A stretch of 64,000 nucleotides of DNA from Clostridia bacterium (GCA_017503785.1 JAFVSK010000023.1:1-64000), one strand, 5' to 3'; counted from the first letter of the stretch, positions 55,084-64,000 are shown. The notes: generated by a model from the letters alone, not told the origin. Translations and numbers: made by a program.

Positions 55084-57159
55084 TTACTCCGCAGTTTCTT
55101 CAGCGGCTTCGGGAGCAGCTTCCTCGGCGGCAGCTTCGGGAGCGGCTTCCTCGGCGGCAGCTTCGGGAGCGGCTTCCTCGACAGCAGGAGCGTCCTCCAG
55201 CAGAGCACGGATGGACAGGCTGATGCGCTTGTTCTCCACGTCGATGCCGGTGATCTTGACCTGCACTTCTTCGCCGACCTTCAGGGCATCCTGCGGCTTC
55301 TCGATGCGGCGGTTGGCGATCTGAGAAATGTGGATCAGGCCGTCAACGCCGGGCAGGATCTGAGCGAAGGCACCGAACGTGGTCATGCCCACGATCTTGG
55401 CGGCGACAACGTCGCCCTCGGCATACTTGCTCTTGAAGATCTCGAACGGATTGTCTTCCGCACGGCGATAGCCCAGCGAGATCTTGCGCTTTTCGGTATC
55501 CAGGTCGCGGATGTACACTTCGACGACGTCGCCGACATTGACGACCTCGGAGGGATGCTTAATGCGCTTCCAGGACAACTCGGACACGTGGATCATGCCA
55601 TCGACACCGCCGAGGTCCACGAACGCACCGTAGCTGGTGAGCGAGCGAACCGTACCGGTGTACTTCTGGCCGACCTCTGCCTGAGCGAAGAAGGCTTCTT
55701 CCTTCTCTTTGCGCTCGGCACGAGCGATATCACGCACGGAACCCACCGCACGGCGGCGAGCCTGGTTGGTTTCCAGAACCTTGAAGCGAACGGTAGTCTT
55801 CAGCAGGGGGCTCAGGTCTTCCATACGGGAAGCCGAAGCGTGCGAAGCGGGAACGAACACCTTAACACCGTGCGATACGACCAGCATACCGCCCTTGATG
55901 ATATCGGTGACAGTACCCTCGAGGATCTCGCCGCTTTCGCCGGCGGCCACGATGGTGTCCCAGCCCTTCTTGGCATCGATGCGCTTTTTGGAGAGCATGA
56001 TGGTGCCTTCTTGGTCGTTCGTGCGCATGATGAGCAGCTCGAGCTCATCGCCGATGTTGACCAGCTTGGACGGATCGGTGCCCTCGGCGGACAGTTCGTC
56101 AGCCGGGATGTAGCCCGTCTGCTTACGGCCGATAACCTCTACCTGCACCTCGTTGGGAGCAATGGCGATGACGATGCCGCGCACTCTTTCATCTGTAGTT
56201 AAACTTTGAAGAGAAGCTTCAAGCGCCTCCTCAAAACTCATTTCGTCAAAGGATTTGACAGTTTCGGCAGCCTCCGCTACCTCGGTTTCTTTGACTTCGC
56301 TGTTGTTGACGATCTCGGACATGGTTGAAAGTACCTCCTTTATAATATCGGCGGGCGTAGACGCTCCGGCGGTTATCCCCACCGTGTGGACTCCGACAAA
56401 TTGTTCGGCCTTGAGCTCGGCAGCCGTTTCGATTAAGATCGTTCGGCAGCCGGGATGGCAAACATCTCGGAGTTTGGCGGTGTTGGAGCTCTGGCGTCCA
56501 CCGACAATAACCATTATATCACTTTCCCGTGACAGGGCAACCGCTTCTTCCTGGCGGCGTGCAGTTGCGTTACATATTGTATCAAAGATTTGAAGATTTG
56601 TATAGTGTTTTTTTGAGATTTCCGAACATTTTTTCCAGATATCGGTGTGAAACGTGGTTTGTGCCACCAAAATCAACCGTTCATCGACGTCTAAAACGCC
56701 TTGTTTGATGAGTTCGTTGAGTTCTTGCTCGGTGGAAAATACGTAGGACCTGCCCTTCAGGTGGCCGCGAATACCGATCACCTCGGGATGATTGGCATCG
56801 CCGGCGATGAGCACGGTGGCCCCCGCTGCCGACTGCTCGGCTACGATGCGGTGGATCTTGGCAACGAACGGACAGGTGGCATCGTGATAGGTGACTCCTG
56901 CCGCCTCCAGTGCTTGATACACACTTTCGGGAACGCCGTGTGAACGGATCACCAGCGTGGCTCCCTGCGGCACCTGCGACGGATCCTCGGCGATGGTGAC
57001 ACCGCGTTCGGCCAGCTTTTCCACCATTTGCGGATTATGAATGATGGGACCGAGCGTGCACACGGTCTTGCCGCTGTCGAGCAGTTCGTATACCGCATCG
57101 ACTGCACGCTTTACGCCAAAGCAAAAGCCGGCGGATTTGGCTACACGGATAACGGCCAT
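55084..57159 (-). CDS. Bifunctional HMBPP reductase (IspH) / ribosomal protein S1 fusion
   Basis: A 691-residue fusion. Residues about 1-285 are IspH, the Fe-S enzyme making IPP/DMAPP: cluster cysteines in [20 protein letters not shown] and [13 protein letters not shown] linker and four S1 RNA-binding domains (about 335-660) follow, each with the VDGLIHIS-type core. The C-terminal tail has three Glu-Glu-Ala-Ala-Pro-Glu-Ala-rich repeats of nine residues. Such fusions are common in Clostridia. ATG 57159 with GGAGG overlaps the plsC stop. Confidence 0.95.
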   Translation of the reverse strand: MAVIRVAKSAGFCFGVKRAVDAVYELLDSGKTVCTLGPIIHNPQMVEKLAERGVTIAEDPSQVPQGATLVIRSHGVPESVYQALEAAGVTYHDATCPFVAKIHRIVAEQSAAGATVLIAGDANHPEVIGIRGHLKGRSYVFSTEQELNELIKQGVLDVDERLILVAQTTFHTDIWKKCSEISKKHYTNLQIFDTICNATARRQEEAVALSRESDIMVIVGGRQSSNTAKLRDVCHPGCRTILIETAAELKAEQFVGVHTVGITAGASTPADIIKEVLSTMSEIVNNSEVKETEVAEAAETVKSFDEMSFEEALEASLQSLTTDERVRGIVIAIAPNEVQVEVIGRKQTGYIPADELSAEGTDPSKLVNIGDELELLIMRTNDQEGTIMLSKKRIDAKKGWDTIVAAGESGEILEGTVTDIIKGGMLVVSHGVKVFVPASHASASRMEDLSPLLKTTVRFKVLETNQARRRAVGSVRDIARAERKEKEEAFFAQAEVGQKYTGTVRSLTSYGAFVDLGGVDGMIHVSELSWKRIKHPSEVVNVGDVVEVYIRDLDTEKRKISLGYRRAEDNPFEIFKSKYAEGDVVAAKIVGMTTFGAFAQILPGVDGLIHISQIANRRIEKPQDALKVGEEVQVKITGIDVENKRISLSIRALLEDAPAVEEAAPEAAAEEAAPEAAAEEAAPEAAEETAE
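55106..55180 (-). repeat. 27-base coding repeat in the IspH-S1 C-terminal tail
   Basis: About three tandem copies of a 27-base unit (gcttcgggag...cggcggca on the plus strand) encoding the Ala/Glu/Pro tail. Copies differ by single bases. Confidence 0.85.
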
Positions 57160-57788
57160 TACTCCACCTCCGCGCGATGCTGCTCGATCAAGTCGCCGAT
57201 GACCTCCATCAAGCGACGGGAAGCATAGCGAATATCGGGCTTTTCGCCGTCGAGGTGCAGGTCGGCCGGTGAGAGCGGTTTGCCGTAGACCACCAACGTG
57301 CGGCGGAACGGACACATCCGTTGCTTGCGGGCCACCACGGCCACCGGCTGCACGGTGGCACCGGTTTGTACCACAATGAGCGAGGTGCCGGATTTGGCGC
57401 GCAGCAGCTTACCGTCTTTAGAACGGGTGCCTTCGGGGAAGATTCCCATGATCTTCCCCTCCTCGACCAGCTTTTTCGCAACGGCAAGGGCATCGGTATC
57501 GCCCGTGCCGCGATGCACGGCAAAGGCACCGAATTGCTTGCCCAGCAGCCAAGCAAACAGCGGATTTTTAAACAGCTCCGCTTTGGCCATGAAATAAATA
57601 TGTCGTTTTGGTTGCGCCACAATGAGTACAATGGGATCCCAGTTGGAAATGTGATTGCTGCACAGCACCAGCTTTTCACCCTCGGGAGGCAGGTTTTCCT
57701 GACCGATGACCTTAACACGCATCAGTGCACGGATCAACGGTGCAAGAAGCCACACCAGAAAACGTCCCAACCACATTGACGATGTCAT
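57159..57788 (-). CDS. plsC: 1-acyl-sn-glycerol-3-phosphate acyltransferase (PlsC)
   Basis: A 209-residue acyltransferase with one N-terminal hydrophobic helix, NHISNWDP (catalytic His and Asp), FPEGTRS and a conserved proline. It makes phosphatidic acid at the membrane. The start overlaps the cmk stop codon (ATGA), suggesting coupling; a second ATG four codons on is an alternative. The IspH-S1 start overlaps its stop (TAATG). Confidence 0.93.
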   Translation of the reverse strand: MTSSMWLGRFLVWLLAPLIRALMRVKVIGQENLPPEGEKLVLCSNHISNWDPIVLIVAQPKRHIYFMAKAELFKNPLFAWLLGKQFGAFAVHRGTGDTDALAVAKKLVEEGKIMGIFPEGTRSKDGKLLRAKSGTSLIVVQTGATVQPVAVVARKQRMCPFRRTLVVYGKPLSPADLHLDGEKPDIRYASRRLMEVIGDLIEQHRAEVE

Positions 57789-58465
57789 CCTTTCAAGCGC
57801 TCCTCGACCAACGATTTCAAGAGTGCCACCGATTCCTCCAAGGTATTGCCGTCGGTGTTTACAAACACCGCATCCTCGGCCGGGCGCAGCGGCGCGGCAG
57901 CACGGTGAGAGTCGTTATAGTCGCGCTCCTTCATATCACTCAGCACCTCGTCGTACGTGGTGGCAATGCCCTTTTCCTGCAATTCCGCAAAGCGGCGGCG
58001 GGCACGCTCCTCGGCCGAGGCGGTGAGGAAAATTTTGACCTGTGCAAACGGCAACACAACGGTGCCGATATCGCGGCCGTCCATAATTACGTTTTGACGG
58101 CGCGCGGTATCCTGCTGAAGATCGAACAGGAAACGGCGTACCGGCGGCAGTGCCGACACAGCCGAAGCGGCCATGGACACCTCGGGTGTGCGGATATGGT
58201 CGCTCACGTCCTCGCCGTTGAGAAACACACGCTGGGTACCGTCAACATAGCCGAGCGATACCTGCAGCTCGGGAAGCACGGCCACGATCTGCTCCTCGTT
58301 ATGAGGGTCGATGCCGCGACGGAGCATGGCCAAGCCAACCGTGCGATACAGCGCTCCCGTATCGACGTAAACGAAGCCCATGTCCGCTGCCAAAGCGCGC
58401 GCGATGGTGCTTTTACCGGCACCGGAAGGGCCGTCAATTGCGATTGCAACCGTGGTGTTTGCCAT
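57785..58465 (-). CDS. cmk: Cytidylate kinase
   Basis: A 226-residue CMP/dCMP kinase. P-loop GPSGAGKST, VDTGALYRTV, DGRDIGTVV and ERDYNDS are typical. ATG 58465 has AAAGGAT about ten bases upstream; in-frame ATGs just before it overlap that site. cmk-plsC-ispH-rpsA is a conserved clostridial order. Confidence 0.96.
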   Translation of the reverse strand: MANTTVAIAIDGPSGAGKSTIARALAADMGFVYVDTGALYRTVGLAMLRRGIDPHNEEQIVAVLPELQVSLGYVDGTQRVFLNGEDVSDHIRTPEVSMAASAVSALPPVRRFLFDLQQDTARRQNVIMDGRDIGTVVLPFAQVKIFLTASAEERARRRFAELQEKGIATTYDEVLSDMKERDYNDSHRAAAPLRPAEDAVFVNTDGNTLEESVALLKSLVEERLKG

Positions 58466-58480
58466 ACAATTCATCATCCT

Positions 58481-59719
58481 TTAAATATGATTACCGGCCG
58501 CCATGCCGGTGGAAAAAGCAATTTGAAGATTGAAGCCGCCGGTATAGGCATCGACATCGATGACTTCGCCGGCAAACGACAGCCCACTCACAAGGCGTGA
58601 GGCCATCGTTTTACTGTTGATCTCCTTGGTGCTGACACCGCCCGCCGTAACGATGGCTTCCGCTAACGGACGAAACTCCTGTACCGTTAAGGAGAACCCC
58701 TTGAGCACCTCACCCAAACGGCGGCGCATCTCTCGCGAGACCGAGTGGCACTTGGTTTCCCCCGGGATCGCGGCGGCATTCAGCACGGGAACGATCAAGG
58801 AACGCGGCAGCAGCGCTGCCAGCATGTTGCCCAGACAAGCGTTGGGCTTTTGCTCGGCCTCACGCACCAAGCGAGCATCGACCTGTTCGGGTGTGAGGGC
58901 GGGCTTTAAATCAATGGTCAACCGATAACGGTTCGGCTGCATATCGCGAATGTGGGCGCTGGCACTGAGCACCAACGGCCCCGAGACTCCAAAATGGGTA
59001 AACAGCAGTTCGCCGAAATCCTCAAACAAGGTTTTGCCGGTGGCAGTATCCGTTACCGAAAGCGAGCAATTTCGCAGGGACAAGCCCTGCATATCGGCAC
59101 AATCGGGGGTGCTGACCACCAACGGCACCAAGGACGGTCGCGGCGGGACAACGGTGTGACCCGCCTGCCCGGCAAGCGCGTAGCCATCACCGGTGGAGCC
59201 GGTGCCCGGATACGAGCAACCGCCGGTGCACACGATAACGCCATAGGCTTCGATGGTGCTGCCGTTTTCCAGCTCGACACCGCAGCACACGCCGTCTTCC
59301 ACCAGCAGGCGCGTGACGCGGCCGGTGACAAACTGTGTGCCGCCGAAGCGGGCGTAGCGAACCAATGCATCGACAATATCGACCGCTTTATCCGACACGG
59401 GAAATACGCGGCGGCCGCGTTCGGTCTTTAAAGGAACCCCGAGTTCTTCGAACAGCTGCATGGTATCCTGCGGCGTGAACGACGAAAAGGCGCTGTACAA
59501 AAACCGCCCATTGCCGGGGACGTTGGCCACGCAATCGGCCACCGTGCTATCGTTCGTTACGTTGCAGCGGCCTTTACCGGTAATCATCACCTTGCGCGCA
59601 GGACGCGGGTTACGTTCGATCACGGTGACACGATAGCCCCGACGTGCGGCACAACCGGCAGCGATCAGCCCTGCGGCACCGCCGCCAACCACAACGACGT
59701 GTAACGCTTCATTCATCAT
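58481..59719 (-). CDS. HI0933-family FAD-dependent oxidoreductase
   Basis: A 412-residue flavoprotein with N-terminal VVVGGGAAGLIAAGCAARRGYRVTVIE, GKGRCNVTND and the C-terminal FAGEVIDVDAYTGGFNLQIAFSTG. These define the HI0933/YhiN family, of uncertain reaction (some annotated aminoacetone oxidase). Start codon lies within the end of the RpiR gene (11-base overlap), GGAG seven bases upstream. Confidence 0.9.
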   Translation of the reverse strand: MMNEALHVVVVGGGAAGLIAAGCAARRGYRVTVIERNPRPARKVMITGKGRCNVTNDSTVADCVANVPGNGRFLYSAFSSFTPQDTMQLFEELGVPLKTERGRRVFPVSDKAVDIVDALVRYARFGGTQFVTGRVTRLLVEDGVCCGVELENGSTIEAYGVIVCTGGCSYPGTGSTGDGYALAGQAGHTVVPPRPSLVPLVVSTPDCADMQGLSLRNCSLSVTDTATGKTLFEDFGELLFTHFGVSGPLVLSASAHIRDMQPNRYRLTIDLKPALTPEQVDARLVREAEQKPNACLGNMLAALLPRSLIVPVLNAAAIPGETKCHSVSREMRRRLGEVLKGFSLTVQEFRPLAEAIVTAGGVSTKEINSKTMASRLVSGLSFAGEVIDVDAYTGGFNLQIAFSTGMAAGNHI

Positions 59720-60605
59720 GGGTGTTCTCCGACGGTTGTTTTTCAGCGGGCTGGTAGACGTGATAGGTTTCCCACAACGATTCCAGCTCGGTAAGGGTGG
59801 CGCGATTGGCCTCCATGCGCTTCAGCGAGATCGCCACCGTTAAGGCGTTGATGATGCTGAGCGGCGCTACCAACGAGTCCACAATGGTGGCCATATCGCT
59901 GTGTGCCAGCAACAGATATGTGGCAAAATCCGCAATGGGTGAACGCTGCGTATCGGTTACGGCAATGACCTGTGCCCCGCGGGAATGGGCAAAGTGCAGC
60001 GCCTTGACAGCGCGCGACGAATAGCGCGGGAAGCTGAGGCCGATGATGGCATCGTCTTGATTGATGGGGAACATTTCCTCCAAGATCTCGGTTTCGCCTA
60101 CGGCAGCAATGAGACGCACGTCCGGCAACAACAATTTGAGATAATATGCCAAGAAATTGGCCAGTGCGCGGCAACTGCCTGCGCCGAAAATATACACGCG
60201 GCGAGCCTGCACCAGCGCTTCTACCGCCGCATCAAATACCGCAGGGTCTAATTCGGCCAAGGTTTTGCGGATGTTAGCCATGTCGTACGACATGACGTTT
60301 TCCAGCACCTCATCGTCTCGCATGCGGGCACGAGTGACCTCCACACGCTGTACGCTGGTGAGCTTGCTGCGCACCAATTCCTGCATGGCCTCCTGCAAGC
60401 GGGGATAGCCCGAAAAGCCAAGCTCGGTGGCAAAGCGCACCACGGTGGATTCGCTGACACCCACGGCTTCGCCCAAGGCATAGGCCGTCATGTAGGCGGC
60501 GGTATCGTAATGTTCTAAAATGTAAGAAGCGATCAATCGCTGGCCCTTGGAAAACTTCGGCATTTGCCGTGTGATATGAGCGATGAGATCGATTTTCAAC
60601 GTCAT
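59709..60605 (-). CDS. RpiR/MurR-family transcriptional regulator
   Basis: A 298-residue regulator: N-terminal helix-turn-helix (ALGEAVGVSESTVVRFATELGFSGYPRLQ, about 42-71) and a SIS sugar-isomerase domain (VYIFGAGSCRALA, about 135-275) that senses phosphosugars in relatives. It is the first gene of the operon leading to FAD, cmk, plsC and ispH-rpsA genes; its ligand is unknown. Confidence 0.92.
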   Translation of the reverse strand: MTLKIDLIAHITRQMPKFSKGQRLIASYILEHYDTAAYMTAYALGEAVGVSESTVVRFATELGFSGYPRLQEAMQELVRSKLTSVQRVEVTRARMRDDEVLENVMSYDMANIRKTLAELDPAVFDAAVEALVQARRVYIFGAGSCRALANFLAYYLKLLLPDVRLIAAVGETEILEEMFPINQDDAIIGLSFPRYSSRAVKALHFAHSRGAQVIAVTDTQRSPIADFATYLLLAHSDMATIVDSLVAPLSIINALTVAISLKRMEANRATLTELESLWETYHVYQPAEKQPSENTHDE

Positions 60606-60631
60606 CTACCCCTTCTTGCGGTAATTGATTA

Positions 60632-60660
60632 AGTGTACCGCATTTTTGGGAAAATTGCAA
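60632..60660 (-). promoter_or_regulatory. Promoter of the RpiR-led operon
   Basis: Minus-strand TTGCAA (60655-60660), a 17-base spacer and TACACT (60632-60637), 27 bases before the start codon. Confidence 0.65.
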
Positions 60661-60667
60661 GTAAATC

Positions 60668-61207
60668 TTATTTAAACAAGCGGCGCCAAAGTGGCTGAAG
60701 CCGCGAAAAGTACAACGGAAGCATGCGGGAAAGCCCGATATCGTACATGATAAAAATGAGGTTACCCGCCAGTAAAAAGAGAAGCAGCATCACTGCGAGT
60801 GATACGGCGAGGCCGGGAATCATGAACACCGAAAGCGAAAAGCCCACGGCAGAGAGCAGCGCATAGGCCGCCACCACGGCGATGTTAAAAACGCCAAGCT
60901 TGCAAGCCCATTCCACGGGGCGCGGCCGCCCCTCGGCCCACGATTTGAACACGGGATAGTAGCCGAAGAAAAAGACAAACAGCAAGCGGGCTTCCAAATC
61001 GGGAACCACCAGCAGTGCCAGCAAGCTCACGGCAACGTACAAGGCCAAGGCCCAGCGTTTTCCGCATTCAATAACAACAGGCATGAAAAACACCGAGGCC
61101 AACGCCGGCAGTGCATAGGTGGCAAAGGGAAACACCGTAAGCAGCAAGCACACCAAGGACAGTGCTCCCATAACGCCGCAAACGGTAAGTTTGGCGGTGC
61201 GTTTCAT
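60668..61207 (-). CDS. Membrane protein of unknown function
   Basis: A 179-residue protein with a basic N-terminus and five to six hydrophobic segments (about 10-30, 35-50, 54-68, 73-83, 105-130, 132-158). The N-terminal AKLTVCGVMGALSLVCLLL resembles the start of ECF-transporter S components, but no family signature is certain. ATG 61207 has AAAGGAC upstream. Followed by no terminator before the RpiR promoter. Confidence 0.55.
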   Translation of the reverse strand: MKRTAKLTVCGVMGALSLVCLLLTVFPFATYALPALASVFFMPVVIECGKRWALALYVAVSLLALLVVPDLEARLLFVFFFGYYPVFKSWAEGRPRPVEWACKLGVFNIAVVAAYALLSAVGFSLSVFMIPGLAVSLAVMLLLFLLAGNLIFIMYDIGLSRMLPLYFSRLQPLWRRLFK

Positions 61208-61224
61208 TGAAAACGTCCTTTCTA

Positions 61225-61821
61225 TCAGCAGCAACGGATCAAGTCGCCGCCCATACATTCGCAGCAGCAATCGGCGCAGATCAGGCTTTGACAGACATCA
61301 CAGCCCGAGCAGCCCGGAGCCCCGTGCACGGGCGCACGATACGCACCGGTTTGGCGCTGGCGCTCCAGCTGATGATACGCTGCGCGGTATTCGGCGTTGC
61401 TCGGATCCATGCGCGTGGCAGTGGAAAAATGCGTGAACGCATCGTCGAGCCAGCCCTTTTTATACAGCACACTGCCCTTTAGAAAATACCATTCGGCATC
61501 GCGGGCCGGTGCAGGAATGCCATCGAGCAGCGTTTCGGCATCAACCACGCGGCCGGTGCGGATGAGATTGCGAATGTCGGTGTACTGCGTGCTGCCCGAG
61601 GACGTGCTGCCACTCCCCTGCTTGCGACCCGAACGACGTTCACGAACGATCGCATCGTACGCCTCGTTGATCTCCTGCATTTTTTCTTTGGCCAGATCGG
61701 ACAGCGGATTATCGCCGTAATTATCGGGATGGTATTTGCGCGCCAACGCACGATAGGCATCTTTTACCTCATCGTCGGTGGCATCGCGAGTGATACCGAG
61801 AATTTGATAGGGATCTTTCAT
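61225..61821 (-). CDS. DnaJ-domain protein with Cys-rich tail
   Basis: A 198-residue protein: J domain at 1-62 with the HPD tripeptide at 31-33, a linker, a TPR-like helical segment (about 100-155) and a tail with ten cysteines (CSGCDVCQSLICADCCCEC...CC). The tail could bind metal. Overlaps the upstream DUF5685 gene by four bases. Probably a DnaK co-chaperone for a special client; client unknown. Confidence 0.88.
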   Translation of the reverse strand: MKDPYQILGITRDATDDEVKDAYRALARKYHPDNYGDNPLSDLAKEKMQEINEAYDAIVRERRSGRKQGSGSTSSGSTQYTDIRNLIRTGRVVDAETLLDGIPAPARDAEWYFLKGSVLYKKGWLDDAFTHFSTATRMDPSNAEYRAAYHQLERQRQTGAYRAPVHGAPGCSGCDVCQSLICADCCCECMGGDLIRCC

Positions 61822-62702
61822 GATTTGACCTCCTGCGGTTCGGTGCCGCCGCTCAACACGGAGCGCTGTGCAGCTGCCATACCGTATTCAAGAATGTTGC
61901 GCAGGATCCCGTCGTACCGACGGATCTCCAGCAGCTCGTAGGCCGCTTTACATTCGGCCAAGGAAGCGTTGAGGGAAAAGCGCACCCGCTCGCGGCAGTC
62001 TGCCAGCAAGGCGGGGGTTATGGGTTCGCCGCGGTGCGGCTCCAGCAAGGGGTTATAATTGCCTGTGCGACTGTCTTGCTCCACGTCGTCGGCTGCATCC
62101 ATTAAATAGATCCACCGGCCGAGGCAATATCCCAAGCGGTCGAGCACGCGACGCTCATTCTCAGTTTTAGCAGGCAAAGCACACAAAAACGAAAGCAGCT
62201 TTGCCGTGGGTTCGGCCGCAGCATCAACGGAAGCGCTGTGTGCCTGTTCCACCGCTGCCTGCGCCGCGGTGTAGGCGGCCATGGCCTTGTCCATCTCCGG
62301 CTCGTAGCGCAGGGCTCGGCGGCGTTGACGGCGGGCCGCAATCAAGGCGGCCTTGGCGGCCGTGCGTTTTACAAACGCGCTGTCGGCCACGTTGTCGAGT
62401 GTTTTGTAATAGACCAGCAGCACCGAGGCATCGGCGCAACGGTCGAGCTGCGGCGAATCGCCGCAGCACAAACGCTTTTTGAAGGGATTGTACGGGCAGC
62501 GGCCTTTATGAAAGCCGGTGCAATCGTCGGACAGGGCTAAATACAGCAGCAGCAAAAACGTCATATCGTAGCTGAGAGTCATTTGCGCAGTGCAGCCGTA
62601 GCGTTTTCCCAAACGACGGCACAACGAGCAATACAAGCCACGGTATTGCTCGAATTCGCCCATTTTCAGTTCCGGTTGATACGGCTTTATATACCCGAAC
62701 AT
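61818..62702 (-). CDS. DUF5685 protein
   Basis: A 294-residue alpha-helical protein. It starts MFGYIKPYQPELKMGEFEQYRGLYCSLCRRLGKRYG and has cysteines in YCSLC, RCPYNP and RLCCG, plus the acidic motif LMDAADDVEQD near 215-225. This is the pattern of DUF5685, whose overall layout recalls isoprenoid-synthase-like folds. Paired with DnaJ here, the two may function together. ATG 62702 has AGGGTGA upstream. No function known. Confidence 0.8.
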   Translation of the reverse strand: MFGYIKPYQPELKMGEFEQYRGLYCSLCRRLGKRYGCTAQMTLSYDMTFLLLLYLALSDDCTGFHKGRCPYNPFKKRLCCGDSPQLDRCADASVLLVYYKTLDNVADSAFVKRTAAKAALIAARRQRRRALRYEPEMDKAMAAYTAAQAAVEQAHSASVDAAAEPTAKLLSFLCALPAKTENERRVLDRLGYCLGRWIYLMDAADDVEQDSRTGNYNPLLEPHRGEPITPALLADCRERVRFSLNASLAECKAAYELLEIRRYDGILRNILEYGMAAAQRSVLSGGTEPQEVKS

Positions 62703-62862
62703 AGCTTCACCCTTATAGTATGATACAACATTCCGCCGAAAGTGTATGAAAGATTTGTAAATATTTTGCGCAAATGCTGCGCATAATTTTGCTGAAATCG
62801 CCCACACTACTGGTGCGAAAGCAAATAAATCGGCGCATTCGCAAGCAAGGAGGGACAACTCA

Positions 62863-63072
62863 ATGGATACGATCGCTTTGATCTTGGTGATCATCGGCGC
62901 ACTCAACTGGGGTGGAATTGGTTTGTTCCAGTTCGATCTGGTAGCGTGGCTTTGCGGTGGGCAGGACGGCCCGATCAGCCGTGTGATCTACACACTGGTG
63001 GCCTTGGCGGGCATTTGGTGCATTACACTGCTGTTCCGCCGCCGTGATTCGTTGCCGGCCAATCGCGAATAA
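62863..63072 (+). CDS. DUF378 small membrane protein
   Basis: A 69-residue protein with two hydrophobic segments and the DUF378 pattern ALILVIIGALNWGGIGLFQFDLVAWLCG and YTLVALAGIW. Function unknown; common in spore formers. AAGGAGGGACAACTCA precedes the ATG. Divergent from DUF5685. Confidence 0.9.
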   Translation: MDTIALILVIIGALNWGGIGLFQFDLVAWLCGGQDGPISRVIYTLVALAGIWCITLLFRRRDSLPANRE

Positions 63073-63083
63073 TATGATTGCAC

Positions 63084-63117
63084 AAAAGCAGGGTCGCCCA
63101 CGGGCGGCCCTGCTTTT
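63084..63117. terminator. Bidirectional terminator
   Basis: Near-perfect stem AAAAGCAGGGTCGCC with four-base loop (one G-T pair), A-run and T-run on the two sides, between convergent DUF378 and ackA genes. Confidence 0.88.
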
Positions 63118-63126
63118 GTTAAACGG

Positions 63127-64000
63127 TTAAATAAGGGCTTTGGTATCGCGAGCGATAACGAGCTCTTCGTTGGTGGGAATGACGAATGCGCGCACAGCCG
63201 AATCGGGCGTGGTGATCTCTTGGATCTGGCCGCGCACCTTATTGGCTTCGGCATCCAGCTTAACGCCCAGATAGGACAAGCCTTCCAGCAGCTCGGCACG
63301 CAGGCGATCTTGGTTTTCGCCGATACCGGCGGTGAACACGATGGCATCCAGGCCGCCCAGTGCAGCAACGTAGCCGCCGATGTACTTGAGGATCTGGTAG
63401 CTGCGCATATCCCAAGCCAGTTTGGCGCGGGGGTTGCCCTCATCCATAGCGGCCGTGATGTCGCGATCGTCGCTCGACACGCCGGAAATGCCCAGCATGC
63501 CGGACTTCTTGTTCATAACGTCATCCATCTGCTTGGGCGTGAGGCCTTCTTTTTCCATTAAGAACGTAACGACCGACGGGTCGATAGCGCCGCTGCGAGT
63601 GCCCATGAGGAAACCGTCGAGCGGGGTCATGCCCATGGTGGTGTCGATAACCTTGCCGTCCTTCAAAGCAGCCAGCGACGAGCCGTTGCCCAGGTGGCAG
63701 GTGATGATGCGAGTGCCCTTACCGTCGGGCTTGCCCAACAATTCGCAGCAGATGGCCGACACAAAGCGGTGCGACGAGCCGTGGTAGCCGTAGCGGCGGA
63801 TGCCGTAATCGGTGTAGTACTCATACGGCAGACCCCACAGATAAGCAACCTCGGGCATGGTCTGATGGAAGGCGGTGTCGAACACGGCGACCTGCGGAAT
63901 CTCGGTGCCGAAGGTTTCGGTAGCGGCCTCAATGCCCTTCAGGCAGGCCGGATTGTGCAGCGGTGCCAGCACTTCGTATTCACGAACAGCCTTGAGCACC
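63127..64000 (-). CDS. ackA: Acetate kinase, 5' end beyond the window
   Basis: The C-terminal 291 codons of AckA, which makes acetate and ATP from acetyl-phosphate. FDTAFHQTMPEVAYLWGLPYEYY, YGYHGSSHRFV (catalytic His), HLGNGSSLAA, DTTMGMTPLDG and FTAGIGEN are all present. The frame is open to base 64000, so the N-terminal hundred or so residues lie outside. A Rex target in many Clostridia, though its promoter is not visible here. Confidence 0.96.
   Translation of the reverse strand, partial: VLKAVREYEVLAPLHNPACLKGIEAATETFGTEIPQVAVFDTAFHQTMPEVAYLWGLPYEYYTDYGIRRYGYHGSSHRFVSAICCELLGKPDGKGTRIITCHLGNGSSLAALKDGKVIDTTMGMTPLDGFLMGTRSGAIDPSVVTFLMEKEGLTPKQMDDVMNKKSGMLGISGVSSDDRDITAAMDEGNPRAKLAWDMRSYQILKYIGGYVAALGGLDAIVFTAGIGENQDRLRAELLEGLSYLGVKLDAEANKVRGQIQEITTPDSAVRAFVIPTNEELVIARDTKALI

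Noticed and set aside
55106-55180. Short tandem repeats that might suggest a CRISPR array
   Set aside because: Units are contiguous, without spacers, in frame and encode the Ala/Glu/Pro tail of the S1 protein.

Overview
This 64 kb window is chromosomal DNA from a low-to-moderate GC, endospore-forming member of the Clostridia, most likely the Oscillospiraceae/Ruminococcaceae group. The evidence is a near full-length SpoIVA, an adjacent M23/M50 peptidase pair resembling SpoIVFA/SpoIVFB, a SpoIIM-like membrane protein, the Clostridia-typical fusion of IspH with ribosomal protein S1, the TIGR03960/DUF2344 radical-SAM pair, the queA-tgt-yajC-TIGR04086 block, Rex, DUF1540, DUF378 and DUF5685 proteins, and Gram-positive ribosome binding sites (AAGGAGG) before nearly every gene. 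I see no phage, insertion sequence, integron, CRISPR array, tRNA or complete rRNA gene. No stretch over 300 bases lacks a gene. The longest gaps are the left edge (1-238, a probable rRNA-type promoter pointing out of the window) and 53667-53908 (the murA promoter).

Layout. 0.2-5.1 kb: a flippase-like membrane protein, an EamA exporter and a complete polar amino-acid ABC importer. 5.2-7.3 kb: a CE15-like esterase and a DegV fatty-acid-binding protein. 7.4-11.5 kb: a minus-strand operon running rex, HprK-like kinase, PqqD-like protein, S26-type peptidase, ABC exporter. This looks like a peptide modification and export module placed behind the redox sensor Rex. 11.5-15.8 kb: Asp23/YloU, fatty acid kinase FakA and recG. 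15.9-20.9 kb: a YfbR-like nucleotidase and trpS, divergent from gltX-glnS. 21-25.8 kb: YesL, SpoIIM-like, TIGR04086, yajC, tgt and queA. 25.8-28.7 kb: asd-dapA-dapB (lysine/diaminopimelate). 28.7-30.3 kb: a small accessory pocket with a WG-repeat lipoprotein flanked by two copies of the same terminator, a DUF1540 protein and a 50-residue peptide gene with a leader-like Y-x-x-P motif.

30.3-36.7 kb: the protein quality-control operon tig-clpP-clpX-lon-engB, with two tandem palindromes in front. 36.7-43.6 kb: a phosphoesterase, thrC, an M19 dipeptidase, yraN, rnhB, two lepB genes around rbgA, and rplS with a long leader. 43.6-48.9 kb: spoIVA, M23, M50, radical SAM, DUF2344. 49-53.9 kb: U32 peptidase, rlmH, walJ/yycJ, murA. 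53.9-62.7 kb: LUD protein, rpiB, ispH-rpsA fusion, plsC, cmk, FAD oxidoreductase, RpiR regulator, a membrane protein, DnaJ-like and DUF5685. The right edge has a DUF378 gene and acetate kinase, cut by the window end.

Most of the window is housekeeping: translation, protein turnover, cell wall and lipid precursors, and sporulation. The most unusual part is the rex-led kinase/PqqD/peptidase/exporter operon. It has no adjacent precursor gene, and the 50-residue peptide 20 kb away is a candidate substrate. All functional calls come from reading the translated sequences for family motifs; no database search was run.
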